Source of the DNA: Linnemannia schmuckeri
Taxonomy: Eukaryota > Mortierellomycota > Mortierellomycetes > Mortierellales > Mortierellaceae
DNA: 64,000 bases
Assembly (NCBI GenBank): GCA_029449235.1
Contig: JANATG010000015.1
Coordinates: 1,178,001 to 1,242,000 of the forward strand
Direction of reading: 5' to 3'
Each line of letters starts with the position of its first letter. Position 1 is the first letter of the stretch. A model generated the notes under the pieces. That model ran no database searches. It was not told where the DNA came from and saw only the letters and a program-made list of their open reading frames with translations. The translations under genes were made by a program, and so were the position numbers. Positions 1 to 11,500 of this stretch are shown piece after piece.

Positions 1-984
1 GAGAAACGTAAAGTCGTATATTCCCGGCTTCCAAATCGGCGAGGCCATGTCAGGATACGGTATCGCCGAGGTCAAGGAATCAAAGAACGACGCCTACCCC
101 GTTGGCAGTATTGTCAGCGGTTTCACTGGCTGGCAAGAGTACTCTGTCATCCCAGGTGCTAACGGTCTTCGCGTCCTCCCCGGTGCCCGCGAGTCTCCCA
201 TCCCTCTCTCTGCCCACCTCGGTGCCTTGGGCATGCCCGTACGTATCTTACGCATATCATTCTCCAATTATTTTCGGCAAGGAAAGTCAACAAATGTTTT
301 ACGCGCCTTCGTTTCACCATGCTAATTCATGCTAAAAGCTGTTCTTCTTACAATCATTAGGGTATGACCGCGTACTCGTCGCTCAAGATCATTGGTCAGC
401 CCAAGGCCGGTGAAACCATTTTCATTTCTGCCGCTGCTGGAGCCGTCGGTCAGCTCGTCGGCCAGATGGCCAAGAAGCTCGGCCTCCGCGTTGTCGGTTC
501 CGCCGGATCAGACGACAAGGTCGACCACCTAATCAACGAGCTTAAGTTCGACGCCGCCTTCAACTACAAGAAAAACGGCACCATCCTCGAGAACCTTAAG
601 CGTGCCGCCCCCGAGGGCATCGACATCTACTACGAGAACGTCGGAGGTGAAACCCTCGAGGCCGCTCTGGAAGTCATGAACAACCATGGCCGTGTCATTG
701 CCTGTGGCATGATCTCCCAGTACAACACCCAGCAGCCCTACGGCATCCGTAACCTCCACCATGTTGTCTCCAAGCGCATTACTATCCGTGGATTCATTGT
801 TAGTGATTTCGTAGAGGAGTGCAGTGCTGATTTCGCCAAGGATGTTGGATCATGGTTGGTCAGGAAGGAGATTATTTATAAGGAGGATGTTACTGAAGGC
901 ATCGACGCCTCCCTTGAGGCCTTTATTGGCATGTTGAATGGCAAGAACTTTGGCAAGGCGGTCGTCAAGGTCGCTGACCTGTAA
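1..984 (+). CDS. NADP-dependent alkenal/prostaglandin reductase-like MDR protein (5' partial)
   Basis: Medium-chain dehydrogenase/reductase of the zinc-free prostaglandin reductase / leukotriene B4 dehydrogenase / alkenal double-bond reductase group, which reduces alpha,beta-unsaturated carbonyls with NADPH in the cytosol. Exons are <1-238 and 361-984; the 122-bp intron (GTACGT...TTAG) is removed in phase 0 and rejoins GMP to GMTAYSSL, the conserved GMPG(L/M)TAY of the family. The open frame runs to the left window edge (reads SYIPGFQIGEAMSGYG), so the true start lies outside. The nucleotide-binding motif AAAGAVGQLVGQMAKKLG and the later YYENVGGE are clear. About 287 residues are visible against roughly 345 for complete members. 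An AATAAA lies about 100 bp after the stop. Family assignment is confident; the substrate is not known. Confidence 0.9.
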
Positions 985-3611
985 GTCTGCATATGTATTA
1001 GTCCCTTTTCTTCGGTTGTCTCACTACTAAGTTTTTTTCTTTATTACGCGTAAGACCCCTGTTTCTTGACGCGACTAAATGAATAAAATAAGCAAACTCA
1101 CTTACCCTTCAGACCTGGCTGTCCTTTATTGCCACCTCGGTTGGTGTCCTACTTTTGTAGGCTGTGAGATGAGATCAACAATGCATTTCGCCTCGCGAAG
1201 TATGTTTATTTTTATCCAGTGTGCCCCACTAACCCCCTTCCCCTTCCTTTCACTCCCTTTTTTCTTAACCTTCCTGCCTTTCTCTTTTACCTCTTGCGCC
1301 AGCTCGCTCAACATCCTCTTTCTCTCTTTTGGTGTATCTAATTCTGGCAGAAAACAAAGACTGCGTGTGTGTGAGAGAGAGAGTGAGAGAGAGAGAAAAA
1401 GAAGTGAGCCTGCACGGAGTTAAAGAAAAGGAGAAAGGGCACAAGCATGAATAAAATATATATCCATGTCTGTCTGAATTGGTACCTTAAAAGGAACAAA
1501 AAAAGGGATGGTCGTTTACAAACTCAATGGCATTGAGGAACGTAATACATGCTTTTCAGGAGACTCCTCCATCCTTGTGAGGATATTGAAGAAAGAAGAA
1601 GAACGAGTAAGCTTGGCCATCCACTGCAATGCAATGTTTCTGTCTTGCAGTTACTCTAGCACATCTCTTGCCTAAATTTTGTTTGTTTCATGAATCGGTG
1701 CTATTATTTTTCCCTTGCGACCGTTCAAATCCCCCTTCCTCCTCCGTCTTTTTTGACCTCGTCCCTGCGTCGTGGTGGGCTACTTAATCCTTTCTTCGAG
1801 GAGTAAGAGGGAGGATGAGGAGATGGCAGTATCAAAGTGAGAGAGAGAGAATAATGGAAAGGGCCAGGGGAATAGAAGGAGTGAGGAGGGGCCTGAAGGA
1901 GAGTGAGGGGGATGGGCTGAATGGTTTATGCCCCTCGGGTAGTGGTGCATGGTTGCTGGGGGATCATGTTCGCTTGCCTTTGGTTCTAATGAGTTAATAT
2001 TGACAAAGTCGTGTTTTTTGGCGCTCTTTTTTTTCGGTGGAGACACCTTTTGTTTGTGTCCAGGTGAGCTCTTTTTTGTTTTGTTCTCTTTGAGAGAGTA
2101 AAGCGCTTGTTATTGTCCTTCTTTGTGTGCCTTGTGTTTGTTCTGCTTGTTTGCCATGAATATGCCAATTATGCAAAGTACAAGAACATTGTCTGTAATT
2201 CTGCATCAAAGCAATGGATGCCCCCGCTATCTGTTTGTGCCTTGGCTCACCCATTCTCCCTCCCTCCCTGCAATACATTCCACCGAGCTCAGCTCTTCTT
2301 TAGCAAGTATCCCTGGGACACCAATGGGCTTCTTTTTTTCTTGTCTTTTTGTCTCTTCTTTCTTTCTTTTTCTCTCTTTGTCATTCTCCCTTTTGTATCC
2401 CATTCCTCGCCGAACGTGCACGTTCGTGCTCTTCTTTTTCTTTTCTCTTTTTTCTTCCATCTTTGTCCTTCCATCTTCTTCCTTTGTTGACATCCCTATC
2501 CCTATCCCTACCCCTACATCCAACCACTTTTTCCCTTTTCTTCACATCTACCTTCCTGCCTTGCCATATTCGGCATCATCGTCATCCTCTACTACGACAC
2601 TCCAACTGTATCCTCATCCCCATCCTATCCATCTCCCTCCCCTCCCGTCCGCTTAGTAACGAACCCATTACACATACATAGACATCCACTCACATCCATC
2701 TTGTATCTACACCGGCATCAACTACAGCACCAAGCATCTCCTCTTCCTCCGTCCTTCTTTTTTATTTTCGTCCTTTCCCCTCCGTCCTTTTTTCCAACTC
2801 TCTCTCTCTTTCTCTCTCTCTCTCCCTCCTTCCCGCACTACTCATCATCATCACCATTTGAAATAGTCCTCCCCTTCTCCCTCCTTCCTCATCTCTCGCT
2901 TCCTCTTTCACATACAGATCGTCCCTCGGCACAGCCTCTGATTATTCGCGTTGCTATCACATCATCCTTATTTTTTTTGCGACCTCTTACATTTTCTTAC
3001 TTCTCTTCTCGTTCAATTTTCCTTTTTCCTTTTCCCTTTTTCTTTCTTTTCTTCACTTCTTTCGCTCGTCTCTCATTTTTCATACCTCCGCGTCGGCATC
3101 AGCATCCATCTCATACTCAAACGCGATCTCAATTATCACCTTTCACGACCTTCGCCTAACAAACAGCAAATCCAAACCTTCTTTCCCCAGCATATACCCT
3201 TTTATCAACACACCAAACGTTTCGACCAAAAACCCTTTCTGTGTAACGACCCTCAATTGCTTTACGACTGACACAGCCCTTTACCCTTATTCTCTAACGA
3301 CCCTTCACCACCAACACTACTGCTCATACTCCTCACTTTTCGATCACTTTTGACTGTTGACACTCAACACAAACCGAGCAAAAACAACAAAGCCTAGAGA
3401 CAAACGTCGTCTTTTTTTCGAATTTGTTCTTTATCACGCCCTTCTTCGTTGTTTCCTCGGTGACATTAGCATTCGTCGAGGATCCAGCCTAAACACGAAC
3501 ACGGACAAAAAAAAGGATCCTTCTCCGCCTCCTCCCTTCAACAATCGACCAAGACTCTCACAAGCATAAACATACAGCGGCATAGAAATTATCAAAGAAA
3601 AGCTTAAAGCA
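985..3611. other. 2.6-kb intergenic region with pyrimidine-rich leader
   Basis: No gene could be supported. From about 2190 to 3110 the + strand is almost continuously C/T-rich, ending in mixed A/C-rich sequence before the ATG at 3612. This looks like a long promoter/5' leader for the RING gene. The open frames in it are low-complexity Ser/Phe/Leu translations of the C/T tracts and lack domain character. A GAGAGA run lies near 1372-1400 and again near 1838-1850. Confidence 0.6.
1082..1087 (+). terminator. Candidate polyadenylation signal AATAAA for the reductase gene
   Basis: A perfect AATAAA hexamer lies 98 bp after the stop codon of the upstream reductase, a plausible distance for a fungal 3' end. 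Only the motif and its position support it. Confidence 0.3.
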
Positions 3612-6600
3612 ATGCGCTCTTTAACTATTGAGGTAGCCTGCTACCTCTTGACCTGCCTAGTCGTCAGTCTCTGCAGGACAACCACTACCACTCTCATTGC
3701 TGGGCGTTCGGGATCCCTTGTCGTCGACGCACACCCTATCCGTCTCGCAAAAACTCCATCACATCCACAAAAACAACAACGAAGACAACTGGCAATCAAC
3801 GCTGCACTCACATCCACAGGAACTGCACTCCCCTCCCCGACTTCAACATCAACGACAACAATAACACAAAAGCCTTTGATTCAAATCATTGCGCCTAATG
3901 TCACCCTCTTTGCAGCATTGGATCTCCCTCCTTCTCCTCAACTTTCATCTCCCTCTCCATCTTCTCCAGGCGGAGAGAATGATCCCGACAGCAGCAGTAC
4001 ACCGCTTCTCCTCCCGACGGCCAGCCTGACCCTCGAACCCAGCCAGATCTATCATGTGAACGATACGTTGATTTTTGGCGCAGGAGGATCGGAGCCCTTG
4101 ACTGTAATGCCCATGATAATGACGATGACAATGACAATGAATGCGTGTACTTTGTTATTTTGCCTGTGTGCTGAATAGTTTGCGTTTTTTTTGTTTTGTT
4201 TTGTTTTGTTTTGAACGGGGTTCTCCAACTGCTATTACTGCTTTTGGGCTTTTTACCATCAAAGGGGGTATTGCTGCTGATTGTTTTGCTTTATTTCAGT
4301 GTTGCGACAATGGCGATGTTCAACCCCAATGAAAGATGAGGATTGTTCTTCAGTCAATACTCAGGACTCTTGCTGTCCCCCTTTTTCGTCATTCGTTATC
4401 AATCTTTATTGATGCGTGCGCAGACTGTATGCGTGTGCCCCGCCATTTTTTTGTCCTTTGTCACTCTTCCCTATCTTCCTTTTCACCCACCTCACTTTTT
4501 TTTTTTTTTAAGCCTCATCACTTTTACTCCCTCTTGACCTTCGCTCTTTTATATCTGCGTGGACGATACTTATAGGGCGTTTTGATTGAGTGGACAATTG
4601 GATGCGACCTGGCCACTAAGTTCCCCATCTATCCGCCAACCGATAAACCATGGATCGCCTTTATTTCCTCCTCCTTGTTATACAACAAAACAAAACCTCA
4701 TAAGAACGACGGCAACGGAGACGACGACGACGAAGGCGACGATGTCTGCGATGTCAGGACACTTATAGCAATTGTTCAAGCCATCTCGGAGGAGATCACG
4801 GGCGTCATAATGTACCAGGACCGCCACTCCAACGTTTCATACAAGGAATTAAGGCAACAGACCGAGGTCGCCATTCAGGATCTTGCTGGGCTACCGCCAC
4901 TTGGTGCTGCTGTCATGGATCAAGAAGGAGGAGGCGTGATGGTCGCTTCTCCTTTGACGAGTGCTATTACCAAGCGGGCGTTACCACCACCACAGGCGGG
5001 AGCAGTTACAAAGGAGCAACTCTTGGCCAGGCTGGCGGTCATCAAACAACAGCGAGCATGGAAGGCTTTCAACAAAAACCAACCCACCTCGACAGCCAAA
5101 CTCGCCACCCCGGGAGAATCACCCTACATCTTGGACGTCCAACCACCTACAGATGCAACACCAACCGACAGCAGTAAAACCAGTCCGGCGCTTCAACCAT
5201 CTCCAGAAACCCTCCCATCCGCACCAATCGCAGCACCAGCAACAGCGGGAATCCCCTCGATTGGAATCCTGGCGATGGGCGACCCAGCTTTGATCAAGAT
5301 CCTTCAGGACAGCACCGAGATCAAGGGCGAATCTGTGATTGCTCAACTCAAGTTTACCAACAATGCGATCGGACCTCACCAGTTGCCTAATAGCCCTGCT
5401 AATCCACCGAGCCCGACCACGGGAGCTGAACGGCCGGCGGCCGATCGGTCATTGGGGCTCTTTTTCTGGATCATCTTGGGGTCTGTCGTCTTGATTGTTG
5501 GTATCTGGTAAGTTTGCATCTTTCAATAGAGTTTCTGCCTTTTCGTCTCTACAGATGACAAGCTTGCTGGCTGGCTGACCTTAAAAATGCATTATGCAAC
5601 TTTATTTTTCTTTCTCTCCCCCTGTTATTTCCAAAGGGTCGGGTTTGGAGTGGTGGAGGCCCGTTCGCTTGCGAGAAGGAGGCAGCAGATTGCGCTCGAC
5701 AGTGTGAAACGGCGCACGGTTGATCAGAAGGTGTTGGACACCTACAAGGTTCGCGTCTTTAAAGAGGACGATATCACATACTCGGACGATGATGACGACG
5801 GGGATGAGGATAAGGGCGGAGTTACCTCAAACACTCAACCTCAGCAACAAGAGGGCCAGGAGCAGGATCTGGAAAAGAGAGGCGAGGGTCCAAGTGCTCT
5901 TCAGGATATTGTCTGTGACGACAAGGACTTGTATCGTTCAGCTAGTGCCTCTGAGCAACCCAAGTCGCAACGCGTTTATGCACGTGCAGATTTGACAGCC
6001 CTCAGACTAGCAGCAACCGATCGGGGGAGCTACGCAGGTTCAACCGTCAATTCTCTAGCCCTCAGTCGCAGGAGTGGGTCCTTTGACGAGACCGTCTATG
6101 GTGGACTCGACTCTGACCGTCTTCGACGTGGCTCCATGCCCGGAAGCATCTTTTGGGAGCGTCGTCCATCCTTGGGCGCGACACTTGCATTGAATCGAGA
6201 TGAGCGGTGTCGGAGTTGGGCCGAGAGTGGAGCAGATATGTATGATTATGGCGGGGAGAGTGAGAGTGAGTATGGGTATGATCAAGAGCAGGGGTACAAG
6301 TCTCATGCGCAACAGGGGTGGGCGGATCTGCAGGTTGAGACGATCAAGGGTTTGGATGCTGTCAAGTGTAAGGAAGTCAAGGCTGCTACTACTGTTGTGC
6401 CTACGGCAGGTGTTAATGCAGAGGCGAGCAAAGTTGAGTTGTTGGAAGTTGTTGCCCCTGTTGGGATGGACGCGCTGAGGAGAGGTTCTGTCCCATCGCT
6501 GAATGTCACTCCAGCCGCTACGCCTAGTCGAGAGGCCTTAACGGACACTGCTCTGCCAACTTTCCCAGCTGCCTCTGCCAGGCGTGGAAGTGGGGCGACC

Positions 6601-8095
6601 CTGTTAGGCCAACAACCTACCCTCAAACACAAGAGCCGTTTCATCCTACCCCGCAAGATCGAAACCAATAAGCTGTCTACTGCCTCGGTCGTCAACTCTG
6701 GCGAAGTCACCTCGCCTACCATCTATGGTGGTGGCGGCAATGGCGAAGGTAGTATAAACTCCGCGGGGCCCAGCACCGCAGGGTTCCTTCCCCCTGCAGG
6801 TTGGAGTGGGGAGCGTCGACGGTCGAGTTTGAGCACGGTCGCGGTCCCCGATAACGGACGGGGAGTTGCGCAACCCAATTGGATTGGGCCTCGTGGACAG
6901 CGGTTGCGCAGGTCTTCTTTGCAGGTTCAGAGGATAGGTTCTCCACCACTGGCGTCTGCTTCCGAGAATGAGGATGAGTTGGAGAGTGAGAGTGGGCAGA
7001 GTGATTTGGATGATGGACGGGGTGTCGGACTTACTGCACGAACAGCAGCAGTGTCTCAGGGCTTGAGAAGGGCTTCGCAACAGGTTCATAGGATCAGCTG
7101 CGAGAAACCCTCATCGATTACACCGCCTCCGCCGCCACTAATGGAAGTTGTATCAAAAGCAGTATCATCGGGCAAGGACAAAAGCAAGAAACAGGACATG
7201 GAGAAGGGGATCATCAGCCCAATGTCAGATCACAAGATGCGCTTCTCGGTCATTGGAATCGACCTCCCCGATATCTACTCCCCGACCGCGGGCGAGTTCT
7301 CGAGACTCTCCCTAGATGCCGACCGGTTCATGCTCCCCATCAATACCAAACACACTCGGTCCCGTTCTGCACGTCAGGAAGTCAGTGAGAGTGACCGCCA
7401 GCAACAAGTCGAACAGCTACAGGATTCAGATTCCAGTAGTTTTGACAGCCGTCGGAGTAGTCACAGTCAACAATCTAGTGCCTCCGCCTCCAGTAGGCAA
7501 TACCGCCATGGCAAAGAGCTCACAACGAACACTATGGCTACCTCCATTATGGCCTCCACCACCGACACTTCATCCACATCTTCGACGGGCGGAGGAGGAC
7601 CAACAAGACGCAGTAAAGGAGCCTCAGGAAAACAGAGAAAACGTCGCTACGACCCCTGTGCGATCTGTCTAGAAGAGTACGAAGTCGGGGACCAGTTACG
7701 TGAACTACCCTGTAAGCATTTCTTCCATTCCCAGTGTATTGATCCCTGGTTCAAGGATGTCCATGGGATCTGTCCCGTCTGCAAGCGGGACTATTCTGAA
7801 GGTATTTATCCCTGTTTCTTTTTCGCGTGCTTGCAGTGTTTTGGTAGAATTAAGTTATTGCGAAGTCTTTGGTCTAAAAGAATCACTCTTGTTTTTCTTT
7901 CTTTTGTTCATTTGTAAAAAAAAAATAGCCGGAAAGGTATCACCGAATGCAAGACGGCAGACGCCAAGGGCAATCCCGAGAGCCGAACAGCCTTCGGGCG
8001 TTGCATCGTTTTTAGCGCCCCTGGCCATGTTCGCCACGGGTGCCTCGGGCGTTCATCATTGGTATGTTGCTGAAGCCAGCATGCACATGATGTGA
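3612..8095 (+). CDS. PA-TM-RING-H2 transmembrane E3 ubiquitin ligase
   Basis: Predicted 1251-residue type I membrane ubiquitin ligase of the Goliath/RNF13 class, likely acting at endosome or vacuole membranes. Exons: 3612-4103, 4576-5507, 5637-7801, 7929-8095. The N-terminus has a hydrophobic signal peptide. A protease-associated (PA) domain spans roughly residues 150-240; the 472-bp first intron joins IFGAGGSEPLT to GVLIEWTIGCDL, matching the PA pattern before the conserved KPWIAFI strand. A transmembrane helix (about 455-480, LFFWIILGSVVLIVGIW) crosses the second intron. Then come about 660 low-complexity Ser/Arg-rich residues and a C-terminal RING-H2 (about 1150-1190): CAIC, CKHFFHSQC and CPVC give C3H2C3. 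A short tail ends HHWYVAEASMHMM. The long cytosolic linker is unusual, since family members are typically 300-500 residues. Architecture is confident; the substrate is unknown. Confidence 0.88.
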
Positions 8096-8172
8096 AGCCA
8101 CCAAAAAAAGACAAAATACCATAATACTTAATAAAAGAGCATAGAACGAAGGATGATACAGACGTTAAAGAA

Positions 8173-8207
<35 letters not shown>

Positions 8208-8511
8208 AGATGTTGTCTTTTACTTTTAGTTCAATGTTCATGGGCAATGCTATTTTTTTTTTTTTTTTTTTTTTTTTTTCAACGATGGGATCTTGTTTAT
8301 ATTCTGACCATGTAAAGTGCTGGGTTCAGGAAGCGATTTGTTGCTTGTTGGCAAGAGATACCAGGGCCGAGAAATTTGGTCCAGCAGGGTTGCTATTGAT
8401 AAAACAAATTTGTTTGCCATGAAATGAAGGGTTAGCTATCTTGCAAAGAATAAAAAAGAAGTAACAAATGCCATTTGTCGAAATGAATGGGATAAAAAAC
8501 GAAAAGTATTC
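8096..8511. repeat. Convergent 3' region with two long poly(T) tracts
   Basis: Spacer between the tail-to-tail RING and ABCC genes. It holds two T homopolymers, 8176-8203 (28 T) and 8253-8279 (27 T), about 50 bp apart. No gene is visible. Homopolymers of this length are prone to length error in assemblies. Confidence 0.7.
8130..8135 (+). terminator. Candidate polyadenylation signal AATAAA for the PA-TM-RING gene
   Basis: AATAAA lies 35 bp after the TGA stop of the RING gene and just before a 28-base T run. Motif and position only. Confidence 0.35.
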
Positions 8512-11500
8512 TTACCAAATGCCTCTGAAAACCCCGTCGGACTTGTTCAACAATGCAATGGGGGTATCTACAAAGCGCATAGCGAGAAAAAAAAATTGTC
8601 AAATCGAACATCTCCTCGATCTGTCTTATTCTCAGATACACCCATAAAGTTCACAGCAGAAAAAAAAAAATTCCATTTTCCTTTCTTCACAACTTACCAA
8701 ACTCGACGACCTTGCCATGCTCAAGCACCAAGATTCGGTTATGCCGCGCAACAATCTGGTCCAACCGATGGCCCACAGAAATCACAGTCGCCGATTTCAG
8801 CTCCTGAACCACAATCTGATCAATCCGTTGCGCCGTCAAGTCTGTCACCTTTGCCGCACAGTTGTCGAGGACAACGACGTTGGAACGTTGGACCAGTATC
8901 CGTGCAAGACTCAAAAGCTGACGCTCGTTCGTGTCAAGTTCTACACGTGTATCGCCGTCATCGTCATCAAAGTCATCATCCTCGTCGGAGGTGTCGATAT
9001 GAGCGAGGAGCTCCTGCTCGGGGTCGTCGTTCAAGAACTCGGCCGTATCGTGGTTAGTTGTTGCTGTTCCTGCTCCTCCAGAGCCCTCGAGGGAGGCGCG
9101 GAGTCGGCGCCCAGATGTGGCACTGACGGTGGCGGGTGTGCGATCCTTCTTGCTCTTACCCTTATTCAGGACAGACGCAGGGATAGGACGGCTTTTCCTA
9201 AAGAACCGTTTCGCGTACCGTGGGATCCTCCTTGAACTCGTCGTTCCAGCAACAATCGATCCCAACAACCCATTTCCACTCGAGGGTGACAAGTTGGCAG
9301 TCGAGGCGGTCATGAGCTCAGTGTCCAGTTTCAGACGATCGCTCAAGAAACAGATCCGGAGGACCTCATTCAACTCTGCATCCTCATGTTCTCCACGAGG
9401 GTCGAGGTTGAATCGCACAGTGCCCGCAAAGACCGTTCCGCGCTGTGAGAGGTACGAGAATCGGGATCGAAGATCGTAGAGGCCCAGTTGGGAGATATCT
9501 AGACCGTCCACAGTGATCATGCCCAGGTCGGGGAGGGGAGGATCTTGGGTAGTGGGTTTGGTCTTTCCCAAGGACGCGACACGACCCAGGGGTGATTTGG
9601 CGTAGAAGGAAGACGAGGAAACAAGAGTCGACTTGTTGGAGGAAGAGGTTGTAGACGACGAGGATCCATTGGCAGCGGTGGCGATGGTAGTAGAGTGACC
9701 GTATTGGGCGACACGAGCCGCACGGATACGGTCTTCTTCTGCAGAATCCCACATGCGGAACAAACTCTGGATAAAAGTGCTCTTGCCGGACTTGGACTGA
9801 CCGACGACTGCAACCTTCTCACCAGGGAAGATCGTGCAAGTCACAGGTCCGAAACCAGCTGTCTCTCCAGCCGCACCAGTCGCGTCTCCACCGGCGGCGG
9901 AGCCGTTGAGTGAATTAGTATCCTGACTATCGCTTTTCTTCAGAATCGAGGTCGGTCCTGTAGGTGCTCCCGAACCAGGCGGCAAGGGTGGCAGAGGTGC
10001 ATCCAATCGAGCAGTATCCATCACGTCAGGAGCAATAATTTGATCCAGAGCAGCCAACTGATCCATAGGCTGTTCTGCGGGGGGTACAAAAGTAGTGGTC
10101 GACAAGAAAGTCGACGAAGGCTGGGGAAGAGGGACCAAGGTAGCAATAGAGGCGTCAGAGGCAGATGTCAGATCGACACCCGCGTTTCGGCCAACAGTGC
10201 CATAGGGTGTAGCACTCAGGCGACTGCTAGCCTGGGTGACATTCGAGGCGACGGTGTTTGCTGCAGAGACAACAGTGTTCGTCCGAGTCGAGTTGGTATG
10301 ATCTAGAGGCGCCGATTGTGCAAGTTCGTTGACTCGGGCTGGGACGCCTGCGCCAGCATTGGGGCTAAGTACGGCGTCCAGTCCTGGTCTTTGAGGTTGT
10401 TGGTTGGCAAAAGCGTTCTGTGGAGGTTTGCTAAGCGTCTCCGCAAGAGGAGCCGCTCTGTTGATATGCTTGAGATGCACAGTTCCTGAGGCAGTAGTGG
10501 TACCATGAGGCGCTTCAGCGCGGCTGCAAGAGTAATTGACAAACTCGACAGCTCCACTGTGAGGCCATGCCGCCGGTGGCTGCTTGTTATTGACTCTCCG
10601 GGGAGCCTCCTTGTTGTCAGGATTGTCCAGTTCATGGATATACCGACGAGTTCGCTCAAGCGCCCACTGAAGACGGTTCCGGATCCGACCATATCCCAAC
10701 AGACCGTCTAGCGCCTTATCACTGAACTGAAGCGACAAGTAAAGCGAAAGACCCATCAGAACCGGATCCAGATCCTCAATCTGCTGCAAGACCAGTACCG
10801 CAACCGAGAAGGGGATGAAAGCGCTCAGAAGCTCAACCTTCCAATGCAACCAACGATCGGCACACGACCCAAAGTACATGGTCTTGAGGTATAACTCTGA
10901 CTGTGCAATGCCAGACTTGATCGCACGACGCTCCAATCCATAACCACGAATGGTCGCCAGGCCACGGAAGGTATGTTTGAACTGGTCCTTGTCCATTCGA
11001 TCAGCACGAATCGACATCCGGTGCATCTCTTTTGAAAGGCCCAATCCCAAAAGCGCCACCGAACTCAACATGAAAAGGACCGCAGAGACAGGGATCAAGA
11101 CAAAGGGTTGAACCCAGGCCAGGACCAATATAATCAAAAGGGCCGCCAGGGCATCCGAAGAGAACTGCCAAAACTCCTTGGCGAGCTTGACATCCAACCC
11201 ACTGAGATCCCGCATGAAACAGTCCTTGATTCCGTTAATGGTGCCCTTGGCAAATAGGCCACCAACGTCGCCAGCCATTGAAGTCGCAGCCTTGACAGCG
11301 TTGGCCTCAAAGACTGAGAGGCGTGCCAGAGCCACGCTGCGGAGGAAGCGCATGTAGACTCTGTCGGCCCCAGTGTAGGCGCCCGATCTCAAGAAGAAGG
11401 CGTTTCCAATCACAAACAGGGCGCGAATTCCTGCAAGGGCGATAAAGATCCCGAGATAATCCAGTCCTGTCATGTACGATGGCTCATTGTCCTTGGGCAA

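Noticed and set aside
2494..2518. CCCTAT/CCCTAC repeats resembling telomere sequence
   Set aside because: Only about four degenerate units inside a general C/T tract, with genes on both sides; not a telomere.
2107..3159. Several long + strand frames rich in Ser, Phe and Leu
   Set aside because: They translate C/T-rich low-complexity DNA in overlapping frames, have no domain character, and lie in the leader of the RING gene.
4104..4575. Possible extra exon inside the first intron of the RING gene (for example a Cys-containing frame near 4300-4395)
   Set aside because: Direct joining of 4103 to 4576 keeps the frame and reconstructs the PA-domain pattern, so no extra exon is needed.
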